In this document: in pieces, positions 37,978 through 50,400 of the stretch
Layout of the letters: each line of letters opens with the position of its first letter
Numbering within the stretch: the first letter of the stretch is position 1
Assembly: GCF_037975245.1 (NCBI RefSeq)
Contig: NC_092575.1
Span: 1,679,001-1,743,000, forward strand
Reading direction: 5' to 3'
From: Apostichopus japonicus
Taxonomy: Eukaryota; Echinodermata; Holothuroidea; Aspidochirotida; Stichopodidae
DNA length: 64,000 nt
The notes under the pieces: generated by a model
What the model saw: the letters and a program-made list of their open reading frames with translations, nothing else
Told to the model about the DNA's origin: nothing
Databases searched by the model: none
Translations under genes and position numbers: made by a program

Positions 37978-40671
37978 TTAACTTGTTCTTAATTTATCAA
38001 AGAGTCCAGCCAATTTTTCTTTTTCTTCCGCATCTCTCTCCTTCTCCATCTCGGTGATGGCGTTCAACTCCTTTCGTACTGCTGCGCCCAGCTTGGGGTC
38101 CAGTTTGGCCACTTTTAAGAAGTCCTCTCTGGCTTCTTGGTAGTTGCAGCAGTGCCTGTGAGCCTGTCCTCTTCTGAATAATGCCTTAATGTTATCTGAT
38201 TGGTAGAAGAGATATTAGATTTAAATATAGATGAAATCAAAATTTTGTTTACACTTTTAAACAAGAAGAACATGCTGGACAGTAAAACACAAAACAAGGG
38301 TACCTCTCTTCAAGGTTCCACCCCTACTGATGAATAACATAAGTGTCTTTTAAAAAGTAATCATTTCTAAGAAAATTCAAATATCTCAACTTTTGTACAA
38401 ACCAAGTCAAGTGTGACCAACAGAAAAGGAAGAAAGTAGAATGTAACTAAATGGGATGGGTAAAACAATAAATTAACGAGGGATATGAACACAAAGAACA
38501 TTTTAAAAGTTGTTAGAAAAAAGTTAACGCAATTGAGACACAATTGTAGATTATAGAGTAACAATGGTGTGGAAGCAAGTTAGAACTGCTGTTCTCCACC
38601 CCCTCCCATCCCCCCCCCCCCTTTCTCCCGCCCCATCATCACCATTCTGCACAAATACATTCAAATAATGTCAACCAAAACTCCTTCAAAACTTATGAAA
38701 TGCTGTGTGCAATCTATCAGTTCTGAGTGTTTCTCAAGTCCTACTATTAAACGTCTTCTAGGGTCTCACCTTCCTCTTTGTCCAGCACACTGGTTGCGTG
38801 TTCAATGGCTTGGTAATACTCTCCAAGTTGATACTTGCACTGGGCATAATTCAGAAGGAAGGGAATTCTGACTTCGTCGAGTTTCATCCAGTCTTCAGAG
38901 TTTGGCTTTTCGTGAAGTAGAAGGTTCTCTAAACAACCAAGAGCTTCTGCGTACTTCTCTGCTGCTCGTTGATAATCTTTCTGGTTGTAAAAGTTGTTGC
39001 CTTCCTCCTTCAGCGTGGGTAGAATGTTCTTCCTCTCGTTGTCAGACATGGCCCAAGTTTCTTGTTTATAGGCGCCCGGATCTTCGACTGTCAGAGCTTC
39101 GAATCTAAAGACTAGCGGTTCTGGTGTTTTCACCATCTGGTCCAAGTCCTCGTAGCCTAGGCCGTGTTTGCCCATCTGTGCAAGGCCACAGCAATGGGAT
39201 TTCTGGGGGACGTGGTCGTGTCCACCTTTCCTTACGTCCCTTAGAGTCTTCATCACAGCAGGGTAGGCTGATAAATGCTAAATAATGGAAGGGGGGAAAA
39301 TGGTAATATTAACAAAAAAGAAAGAAAGAAATGAGATGTTTAAAGGTGCAATATCCTTATTGTAGCGGATCCACAGTCTGAACAAGACAATATTCTTATT
39401 TTCAAAATCCTTGTTGAATTTGAATAGGAGACAGAAGTATAGGGAATCAGATGGAGTGATGGGAGAGGGACTTGGTGTATATCGCAACAAAAAGAACATA
39501 CAGGGAACTACTACCTATAAAATGCAAAACATTGAGAGACAATTCTAGTGTTTCTCTTATGCTAATTACATAACTTTTAAGGTTGAAACTCACAACAATA
39601 TTTCCAGAAACCTCCCAGATTCAGCAAAATGGCTAAAGTAGTACCATCAGTTCTGTCTGTGAGTCAAATTTCCCTTAGGTCTACGTACTTAACTGCAGAT
39701 TATCAAACTTTGATATTTAAGCTTTTTTGATACCCTTTTAGGATATTGATCATTTAATACTGATGACTAGTGAATGTTGGTGAACAGTAGAAGTCAAACT
39801 TGAGATGGAACAACTGGATCAGGCTAGACAGTTTGTGAGTATGAACATTCTAGTGTCTCTTCTGATCCCCTGACCAATAGAAAGGATCTTCAGTGGATAG
39901 TGAGCAATGCAACTGCCCTTGCCCCCATCCAATGATTTTCATATTGCCTCAGTATTAAGCCAACTCACAGCTTGATCGACAAAAAAGTCTGCCACCTCCT
40001 TTGGTCTCATTGTCTTCAGACACTCCTCCCACACATCTAACTTGAATTGTTTTCCTGTGACAAGTTCCATAGGTTGACCAGTTCCAATTCGGCTGTCATC
40101 AAGAACAGTGTTTTCTTCATCTAACCGAGAGCATCTGTAGTGAAAAGATATCTGCAAGTAGAAGGGAAATATCAGACCGGTGGACTTTGATGAAGTTCGC
40201 AGAGGTACATTAGGCTCAATTAGCTTAAAAAGAAAAAAAGATGCATAGAGGACTATTGAAATTGACCCAGCTTTGAAAGTGCTCTGTTTCAGTGTTTGTT
40301 TGGACAATTTCTAAAATTAAAGTAAAACAAAATGTAAGCGACAGTATTATATATTCATCTGTCTTGTTTCGTGAGAATAATATACAGTACATAATAGGTC
40401 TTCCGTTCCACTGAAATTTTGATCGAAAATAAATTCAACATTTCGTGTTACTGATCCCCATCCATTAACATAATGCTGTCTAACCTAACTGTTGGGTAAC
40501 CTACACTAGTAATGGTAGCCCATTGACTCGTAGAAAGCAAGTTACTGTAGCCTGTATATTTTAAAAACGTACCTTTGTTTCGCTGTTGTAACCTGGAATA
40601 TCGCCCTTTCCAGGGTAAACGATCTTCTTTGTTATTCCATCCCTCAGGCCTATACCCATCCCTACTTCCAT
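37978..40671 (-). CDS. AIP: AH receptor-interacting protein (AIP/XAP2-type immunophilin-like co-chaperone)
   Basis: Four exons: 40671-40573 (33 aa), 40151-39969, 39277-38770 and 38195-37978, giving 335 aa (human AIP 330). Phases are 0, 0, 1. Exon 1 ends at the same residue (33) as the human N-terminal segment. The FKBP-like domain shows VLDDSR in exon 2, then HCCGLAQMGKHGLGYEDLD in exon 3. The TPR region follows (EEGNNFYNQKDYQRAAEKY, LLNYAQCKYQLGEYYQAIEH, then IKALFRRGQAH in exon 4) and a charged C-terminal helix ends the protein. Family role: the TPR domain binds the HSP90 C-terminus and stabilises the aryl hydrocarbon receptor and other clients in the cytosol. AIPL1, its retinal paralogue, is the alternative name in vertebrates, but an invertebrate would have a single pre-duplication gene. 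It is divergent to TMEM30A. Confidence 0.96.
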
Positions 40672-41490
40672 GGCTGTATTTCTGATGATGATACTGTTTT
40701 CGTCAGTTTCTTCTACTAGAGAGTCAGACCCACGGCGAAAAAAACCTGTTCGCGAAATCTACTTACATACAAACATCAATATGAAAAATTCTAGACGTCT
40801 GACTTTCCATCATGAAAACTCACAGTCCTTCATAGTCATGCGATACATACAGAAGCGTAGAAGGAACATTGCATTGACGAGTTACCAACTTGACAAAACG
40901 ACAATTATCTGCAAATTGACGAGTTGACGAGATGGTAACGTGACAAAATTCAGAAAATTGACGTTAGGACGAGAAAACGGATCTCGTCAATGCAACAATT
41001 TTCTGCAAATTGACGAGATGCACACTTACTACCATCTCGACAAGGCGACAAAATTCAGAAAATTGACGTTTTGACGAGATAACGGATCTCGTCAATGCAA
41101 CAATTTTCTGCAAATTGACGACTTGCACACTCACTTCCACAAAATTCAGAAACGGATCTCGGATCTGAATTTTGTCACGTTACCATCTCGTCAACTCGTC
41201 AATTTGCAGATAATTGTCGTTTTGTTAAGTTGGTAACTCGTCAATGCAATGTCCCTTCTACGCTTCCGTAGATACAAGTTAAAATAATACGAGTTGTCTA
41301 GTTTTTGCCTTCGTATGTCTATGTATTATAGTTACCGGTGTCAAATGTGTTGTATACTTGTACGTACTATACGTTATCATGTACGCTGTGCTACTATGCT
41401 GCATAGCACATTAAATTTATAGTCACTTGAGTAATATAACGCAAGGAACCGATTTTATGGTTAAATTTAGTGTAACCTTAGGATATAGTT
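40672..41490. promoter_or_regulatory. Divergent promoter region shared by AIP and TMEM30A
   Basis: Only 819 bp separate the two start codons, which point away from each other, so the two promoters must lie here or overlap. A 421-bp foldback element fills the middle, leaving 177 bp next to AIP and 221 bp next to TMEM30A. No TATA box was recognised. Confidence 0.6.
40849..41269. mobile_element. Foldback/MITE element with 105-bp inverted arms in the AIP-TMEM30A promoter
   Basis: The left arm 40849-40953 and right arm 41165-41269 are inverted copies differing at about 3 of 105 positions (both start ACRGAAGCGTAGAAGG). The 211-bp middle holds tandem units starting ACAAAATTCAG at 40943, 41048 and 41139 (periods 105 and 91). 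These are built from the words TTGACGAG, CTCGTCAA and TTTTCTGCAAATTGACGA, so the units also pair partly with the arms. The flanks cGATACAt (40841-40848) and aGATACAa (41270-41277) agree at 6 of 8 aligned positions, consistent with a decayed 8-bp target duplication. No coding capacity. Confidence 0.85.
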
Positions 41491-44400
41491 ATGGCTACTA
41501 AAGGAGATGAAATAGATACAGCACCTCCTGCTTCTCCCAGACCAGAAGTTCAGAACGGCTCTGCTAATCGGAATGGGAGCATCGATGAGAAGAAAAGCAA
41601 GAAACCTGGAAGTAAGCTTAATAATACTGTATTATAGCATACTTCATAGACTAGGTTTAGTGAAGCCTAGGCCTATGACCTAATATACAGTTACAGCAGG
41701 ATATACGTACGTAGGAGTTCAGGACTACACCTACACTATAGTACAAGTTACAATGGCAGCCTTTAGACTTTTTAGGGAGGAACAATAACGCTAACGAATT
41801 ATAAAAATACACAATTTAGTCGTAAGAAGTTGTTGGTCAATACCAAAAAAAAAAAAAAATGGTAAATCCAGTGAACACACAAAAATCATGTATTCAATCT
41901 AGGCCTAGTGTTACTAAGTTAATCCTAATGTGAGGGAGCAAGTCCCACACCGAAGTCCAATAATATCACACCCGACTAATTCTTTATTTTTACTGTAAGT
42001 TTAACTAGCTTAGGTTAGGGCCTGGGAAGGGAGGGCCTACTGTATGTGAAGTGGTATTCTAAATTTATATAACTTCAAAATACCTGAATAAGTACTGTAA
42101 TTATGCCAAAAATTCCTATACCAAAGATCTGTAATTTCATTAATTAAAATAAATAACTTTGATGTGAAAACTTTTCATGTAGGCCATAAATAAATTGAAG
42201 TCCAATTAGTCCAGTTAGTGTTTCTTCCAATATTTTGTTTCATTGTATCAGAACATACCAGGCAAGTATTTTTTTTTTTTTTTTTTTTTTGCACACTGGA
42301 AGATTTAGCAGAACCTACAGTAAATATTGTGGTCACTTGGTTGAGAGAGACTGTTGGGATGTCAGAATAGTTCCCATTTACTTGACTTATGGTGAAAGCA
42401 CATATCTAACTCTGATACATACATTACCTGTTCCTAAAGGCAATTAGCAAAAGTTATAGTGATTGAAAATTTAATTTCCTATTTACCTGCATGAGCATTC
42501 AAAAATATGGCAGAATTGCATATATGTAATAACTATTTGACAAAATAATAATGGTTACAAAAGCAAAATTACTTTCACCAAAAGCTTTTGATTTCATTCA
42601 AAAGTTATTGTCACCAACTAGCATTTTATTTAGTCAATTAAAAATGGGCCTGGTCAAGTAAATAACAAAAAAAGTTTTCTAGAATATTAGCATCAAAGAG
42701 TATTAAGTTACATTTATTAAAAACCACACAAAAATGTTACTCACAGCTTAGTGCTCAGCTATTCAAGGGAAGCAAAATAAGAAAAAAAAGGGAAGTTTAA
42801 ATCCATGTAGCTTTCTGAATTTTGGATTTCTAATACCTAATATTAGTCAAGTTGTAACTGTGTACAGTACATGCAGTGCACAGTGGTAATGGAGGGTGCA
42901 GTTAGTCACTGTGTGTACAAGTCTAAAGGTCAGGACAACCCATTGATTGGCAACACACTGGACATGTACTGTACAGTATAGTGCAAGACATGTTACATAA
43001 TGTAGAACTTTTGCATTTGCATTGTGTTTGGTGAATAGTCACAGGAAATAAAAAGCTATAGGCCAATTGCTACAGTATGCAAGTGAAAAGAAGCAGGTTA
43101 TACAGAAACCCATAGTACTGTATGTTAATGTTAATTCATTTATTTGTTTGATCGCCAATTGTAAACAATGGGGAAGGAAGTCTCCTACAGTATAAAGTCT
43201 TAAAAGACTTAACAAAGTAGGAGACTCCCTGCATATTAAAAATGACAGTTGAAGAGCCTGCGAAACTGCATGACACAAAATTTGAACACTAAAATATAGA
43301 ATAAAATCCAAAGTTGTTATCCTCAAATGAGTTAAATTAAAACAAAATCTACCAAATTGAAGTTTATGTAAATGTACTGTACAGTAATTCTTAATAACTA
43401 TTAACTGAAAAATCCATCTCTGTCATTCTTACTGGCTGTAAGCTGTTTACAAAAATGCTTTCCATAGAAAGAGCTTCTTGTGGAAGATTGCTCATCAAAA
43501 CAATATAGAAAGCCCATTGGTAAAAACTCAGACCAAGAAATATCATGTTTTAAATATATTATTAAAATATAAGTAGTTTGGCTTTTTGGGAAGTACTGTA
43601 GAGTACCACGACACAGGTCTACATTATACAGTAGTACTTCAAGAAATTTCTTTGAAGTCATAAAACCTTTCCTGGACACAAACAGAGATATTCTAATTTT
43701 CTAAGCTTGCTGGGCACCAGTACTTAATGCTGCCTCTTCATGGTGTACAGTAACGGTTAGTGGGTATTTGCTATGTAGCATAGTCTATGTTGTACAACAA
43801 AGTTAGGAACATATTGTCCAAATTTATTGTACAGTGCACTTGGTTATATACTGTACACATCTTACCGTCCTTCAAGAGTTTTCGCTTCCCCTACCTAACG
43901 GCATAACCCTTTGCAATGTTTATTCGTGATCTCTTAATTTAGCCATGAATCGGTAAACTGAGATGTCATTAACTTGTTCCTGTAGATCAAGTTTTGTAGT
44001 ACTGGAGCTGGAGTAATGATCATTTTACTGTCTCTCAATGTGTTACACGACAGACTCGCACTTCCATTATTTACAATTTAAGAAAGTATATAGTGGCTTA
44101 TAGCCTTATACAGTACTGTACATAAGACCATGTGTGCACAAAGAAATGCACATGTACCGTACTGTAAATTTATACAATATACAGTACATATCGTTCCAGT
44201 ATGAAATGATCTTGATAGTTCACCTATGGTTTGTGAATTTGTGAATAAATAAGAGAGAAGTTCAGGAATAGTCTACATCGTAGATATTTGGAATTATAAG
44301 ATTTCAAATTAAGCAGAAAGTACATTTGATGTATATACCTTTGAAAATAAATTGGTGGAATAATACAGAAACTTTCAAACTAGGCATTTCTATGGTTCCA

Positions 44401-47400
44401 TTACTGTACCAGCATTTGTTGCAAACTTTGATGTATATTGTTCAAAAGTTGATTGTCTAAAATTCCAAGAGAACCAAATTATGGCATTGAATAAAGTTAT
44501 CTTCAGTTGTGAATGTAAGTTGTGAACAAAATTAATTTCCATGTTTGAATTTTTTTCATTTTTTACGTCAACCTGAATTACTACATGATGGTTGCTCTTT
44601 GTTGAGACAATGGCTGTAAATGCAAAGTGTTGGAATTTTTTCCCCCATATAAACTATCTAGGTACTTTAATACCTAATAAGAAGAGCTAGGGTAAAACCT
44701 TTCTCCAGAAAAATTTCTTCAAAAATGGTATGATTTGTGGAACTAAATTTACTCTTCAGTGAAGACCTAATTCCTCAGAATGGCTTGTAAATATTATTTA
44801 ATGTTACAGCCTACTTTTTCACTTCAGTTTTCACCTACTGTAGTTCGAGTCACTCCAAAATTAATGTATGTCGTCCAGTTACATAATCATGGACGTTAAA
44901 TATGAATCTAAGTAGACTGACTTCGGTCAGCTTGCGGCTTCGATAAGCCAATGAGGCTTCTTCGCGAGTTCATGCTTGCAGGAGGATCTAAACTACATAC
45001 ATGAAATACATACTTTGAGGAATATTCTTACAGTATCTGGGAATCTTTACTGTTTATGTACATGTTTAAGACTCAAGTTGAAATATTTTTCTGCATACTG
45101 ACACTGTAAGCTCTCAAGAGATCTACCGTATACCACTGACTGGGAACAATACTGTACATTAAAGCAGCATTTTGCGTTGGGTCGCTTTTTTCCACCTTTT
45201 TTACATGTGCATCGATTTTTTTAGATGTATCAATCATAAAACAGCAAACTAAGATACCATCCAAGTTTCACCCTGCCAAGAGCGTTAATTAGCGAGTAAT
45301 TAACGATTTATGTCGATAACGAGTAAAAGTGTCCTCGACAAAGTTTTCATATCTCCAAATCCACTAGTTTGAATTCCACCAATCAGTGAATAGTATGTTT
45401 ATTCATGAGCATTTTGCGTTTGATCGCCGTTTTCTACTTTTTTGACATGTCCATCGAGTTTTTTACATGCATCAAATCACAAAACAGCAAATTAAGATAT
45501 TAGCCAATTTTTTCCCTGCTAAAAACGTTAATTGGCGAGTATTCCAGATACAAAATTAATCGCATTCAGTTCCCAAACCCACTAGTTTGAATTCAACCAA
45601 TCAGAGATGCAGGTTTAGTTAGGAGCCGTTGCTAAAAATAGATTCAAGACTTTGCCTTGGTACAACCAAGGAGTTGTTATGCAACTCCCTGGTACAACTG
45701 CCATATAAACTGTACACAAATCAAGCGTGGTGTTATATTACGTATCTGTCAATGACGTTCGTAGTGTTTAAATATTCATATTATGGGCGAGGTTTATTGG
45801 GTTCCCAACGGAAAAAATCTTGGAGAACAACAAAGTTGAAAGTTGCAATTTTTTCGACATTTATGCCACCATTTGAAGTAAAATATAAATAGATAAGCTA
45901 GTTATGTATGTCGTTATGGCATAGTGGAGTCAGTGAGGTTGAGAAAAATCATAGAAAAGGACACAAAATGCTGCTTTAAGCAGACCTCAATTACCGTAAA
46001 TGTTACATTAATACAAACATATTATACATGTGCTATTAAACTCAACAGCTGCCAGTACACTCTATATACTTTTTCTCTTGATTAAATTCCTGGTTGTCAT
46101 AACAAATACGCTATACTTATGATGTGAACTTCATTGATCAATTTTAAGTATTGATTTTTTTTATTTTCTCGGTGGTTTTTTCTCTTTCTCAGATACGGCC
46201 TTTAAGCAACAACGTCTACCGGCATGGCAACCGATTCTGACAGCAGGGACCGTTCTTCCTATGTTCTTCTTGGTCGGCATCACGTTTATACCTTTGGGTG
46301 TCGGCTTTTTGGTCACTTCCAATAAGGTTAGAATTATTCATGGGAGATCTGTGTGGACATTGAGAATTTATGTCATAGAAATCTAAATTATGTGTCCCAC
46401 AAATATTGAACATTTAAAATCATGAAAGTAATAATTTGGTAGTGTTTTTTTCCTTTAAAGCTTTGTTTTTGAAATTATGATAGCTTTTGCATTGAGACAT
46501 GTTCATAGATCTTTGACACAACGATGGAATACTATAAGTACAGTAAATGTGGTACAGTAGTGTGAAGCATTATGCATGAGAGTGGGGACAATTGGGGGGG
46601 GGGGGAGTGGAGGTTAGGGGAATGGATCTTAGTTGAGGTTTGAAAAACAGCATTTACCTTCCCTTCAGCAATTACTAAATTACATATTCCAAATATTCTG
46701 ATTTTGTTTTGTATCATTTACTAATTTAATATACACTTGCCTTCTACCCATGTATGCCAAAAAAAGGTTGTAAGGAAGACTGCATTGAATTCCCCACCTA
46801 ATCTTATCACCATCCTCCTTGAATTGTCAAATTTAAAATTTTCAAGAAAACTTCACTTCCCTCTTACAGTAGTACCCCTGTCACCACCTACCTGCAGTTA
46901 TGAATATTCATATTAAAATTGCAATGTTGTTCTTAATATTTAAGTAATTTTCACCGTTCTTGTCATAATTACCAGGTATTTGAAAGGATCATCCCGTACA
47001 CAGATTGCAACAGCACAGCCCATAATGGCACCACTTGCGATGAATATCTGCGTAACAATACTGGAGGCACATGCAAGTGTTACGTGGACTTTGAACTAAC
47101 AGATGGATTTGTGGTAAACAAAAATATATATGTTGCAACTTATGATCTATAATTTCTAATGCATTTACCTATCTATGGATTTATCATGAAATTCCATTTA
47201 AAATGGATTCAACATTACTGTATAAAACACTCAGTGTCTACTGTACGTGACTTGTTTAACACGTTCCCGATCAAACAACTCTATATTCATAAGTTATCTT
47301 TAAATTTGGTTTTCATAGTATTTTATACTTTTCTACATTTATCTACCATCTTCTCCTTTTCCAATGGTCACTAGTATTGTTAAAAATGATTATACAGTAT

Positions 47401-50400
47401 GCTTTTCTGGTGTCCTCCATAATCGTATACTGTAATAAAGAATTTTTGGTTCTGCACTTTTATGATATTGCTATTTGCTGTACAATCATGCATATGAGAA
47501 ATAAATTGTGATGGGGTGTCTTTGTTATAGAAACCAGCTACTGTACTGTATGTTTGGTTCTATTTGCCAAATTTATGGGATCTGATCTGATGTACAAGAA
47601 ACCATTGCTTTCATCTTGCAACTTTTCAACATTGTACTCGATGTTATTATAATTTTAAAGCTTGACATGTGTGTAGCTTTCTTTCAGTAATTTGTAAAGC
47701 TATTATTACCTTGATACATAACGATAGAAAGTGACATTCTTCTCCCCCTGTGGAACACCTCCTTTCACTAACATTCATGTGTGTCGTCACATGATCACAT
47801 CTCTCTCCCTCTCTCTCTCTCAATCTCTTACAGGGTGACGTCTACATCTATTACCGGCTCTCCAATTACTACCAGAATCATAGACGATACGTCAACTCCC
47901 GAGATGACTTGCAGCTTCTCGGTCAAAATGTGGCTAATCCGAGTGGAGAATGTGATCCGTACGATTTTTATAGGTATAATGACGTGAACAATAAAACAGC
48001 CCAGAAAGCATATGCACCGTGCGGTGCTATCGCTAATAGCCTCTTTAATGGTGAGTATCACGCCCTCACGACTAACCGTACATGTTATATATCGTAGGGA
48101 CTAAACGTTGGAGAATAATTCCACCAGCGAGTCGAGACAGTCGGACAAATTTCAAATCAAATGTAATCATTAGTTTTGGTCTTTTACTGTTCCATACTTA
48201 TGGCAGATTTTCTTTCTTGGATCTGGCCAAGGTTTTCTAGTTGAAGTTTTCCAAACTATTATTCTCGCACTGCATATCCAATCACCCTCTCATAGTTCAG
48301 CGCCCTCTTCCTTCCCAATCCAATCAGAAGCCAGATTTTCAACCTTCGTGCGTGGTACTACAATCTTAATATTTTACGAAATCTGAATAGTTATTTTACC
48401 AAATGAACACTTGGTGAGGGATTCGTGTTTTACTTTCTTCTGGAAAGTGTCGTCCCGGAGTCATCTTGAGGCTTTTCATAATTTGCAAAAAATTTGACTT
48501 CAATTGAAAACTGGATTAATCAAACTTCATACTCTAAAAAATGATCAAATATGATTTTCTTTGAAGTATTTCAATATGATGTAGCGTTTTTTTTCATCAT
48601 AATTACACCGTACAACAAAAAACTTCATTGTATTATGACTCACAGATACCTTCTACCTGGAGTATGGCTACGAGGACGGGAGAAGCAAAGTGCCGGTGGA
48701 ATTAGATTTTACGGGCATCGCCTGGTCCAGCGACATAACAGCCAAGTTTAAGAACCCTCCACTAGAGGAATTCCAAGACACAGTTCCGCCACCAAATTGG
48801 CAAACGAACATCACCAAAATGAACGGCACGTTCCAAAATGAGTCCTTCGTCGTCTGGATGAGAACGGCCGCCTTTCCGACCTTCCGGAAACTACACAGCA
48901 AGGTGGTTCGAGAACCTGACACAGATTTCGATATGGGTCTAAGAAAGGGGCAGTACCGGCTCTCAGTTGACTACAGTATCCTTGATATTACAAATCAAAT
49001 ATTAACTTAAAAACTTTAAAAAATGGAATCATTTGTGAACGTCGTAGTCTCGTGGGCCTGTAAATAATGATTGTTTGTATCATTTCTGGTCGTTTCAAAC
49101 AACGTCTATATTTGATCTATTTTCCCTTTCTTTGCCAATAAAGGTTGGCATAATATGCTTGAATATCTTCAAATTACACAACTATCTTAGATCCACTCAA
49201 GCAAGTTTTAAAATAGACTTAAATGGGAAGCTTGTTTGCTTTTACAAGCAGTGTCAAGCATCGACTCACAGAAAGTTTGTCCTTATCTGGTAGGGAGGAC
49301 CACTTTAAACAGTCTACTCACCTTCCCTGTGAAAAGGCTAATTTTTTCAAAACAAGGTCTCACCACATTGTGCGAGCTTGCAAAAACTTTGACATTACAG
49401 AGCTTAACCTGGATTTGATACAACTTCAACCAAGCCATGTTTATAAATCCTAACACTGCATAATTTGTTACTGTTATCAAAGGTTTTGGGCGTAAGCTTC
49501 TGCTACTTGCCCACCATTTTGCATTACTTTCCAAAGAATTAATCTTTAGTCCACATCGTGTTTAGCAGTTCTGAAGTTTTGTCAATTATTGATATGTTTC
49601 GTATGTGATAAAAGAACTGCTACTGTATACTTTCCTACACTTGTATAGCTATTTGACAATATTGTGCACAGACTTTTTGTGATTCGATACCGGATAAAAT
49701 GATGCCCTCTTTATAAACTTTAAGAATACGTGTTGTTTGTGGAGATAAAACTACATTGCTCTTCCTTAATATCATAAACTAGACTACCCTGTCACTAATT
49801 TCGGGGGCACCAAGAGCCTGGTGATATCTACGACATCTTGGCTCGGCGGAAAGAATAACTTTCTCGGGGTAGCCTACATCGTCACCGGTGTGCTGTGCGT
49901 AGTGTTTGGACTCATCTTTCTCGCGGTACATATCAAGTATGGAAGCAGGTAAGCAGAAACAACAATGGATTCTTTCAACCTTTGTTTGAAAACCTAGTTT
50001 CAGCAAATATGATGGAGGGGGGGGGGGTTAGTGGGTGAGGGGATACAATAAAATTAAGAAATTAACTCTGGTACATTCAAATATTTTATGTCGTTAAGAC
50101 ATGCTGAATGAATAGCATCAGCTGTAAAGTGTGTCATTGCTCTCCAGGGATAGCTAGTTTTCTCTTTTTCAGGACATACAGTATGACCACAGAGAGTTCA
50201 AAATTTATAACGTACAATTTCTATATAATTGGTGAATGTCCCTTCTGGTAAATTCACCGTCATACAAAATACTAATATATTATTCTCTAATATTTGGTTT
50301 ATTAAACGGGGTATGTTTCATATATAAGTCTGTTGGTGAAATGTGATTGTAAGTTAATCAAAGAATGCTTGTAGTTGATTTTTGTCAGGTAAATGTTTTC

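Noticed and set aside
40670-40927. 85-codon plus-strand frame over the AIP start and foldback arm
   Set aside because: Antisense to AIP exon 1 and running into the inverted repeat; no protein similarity recognised.
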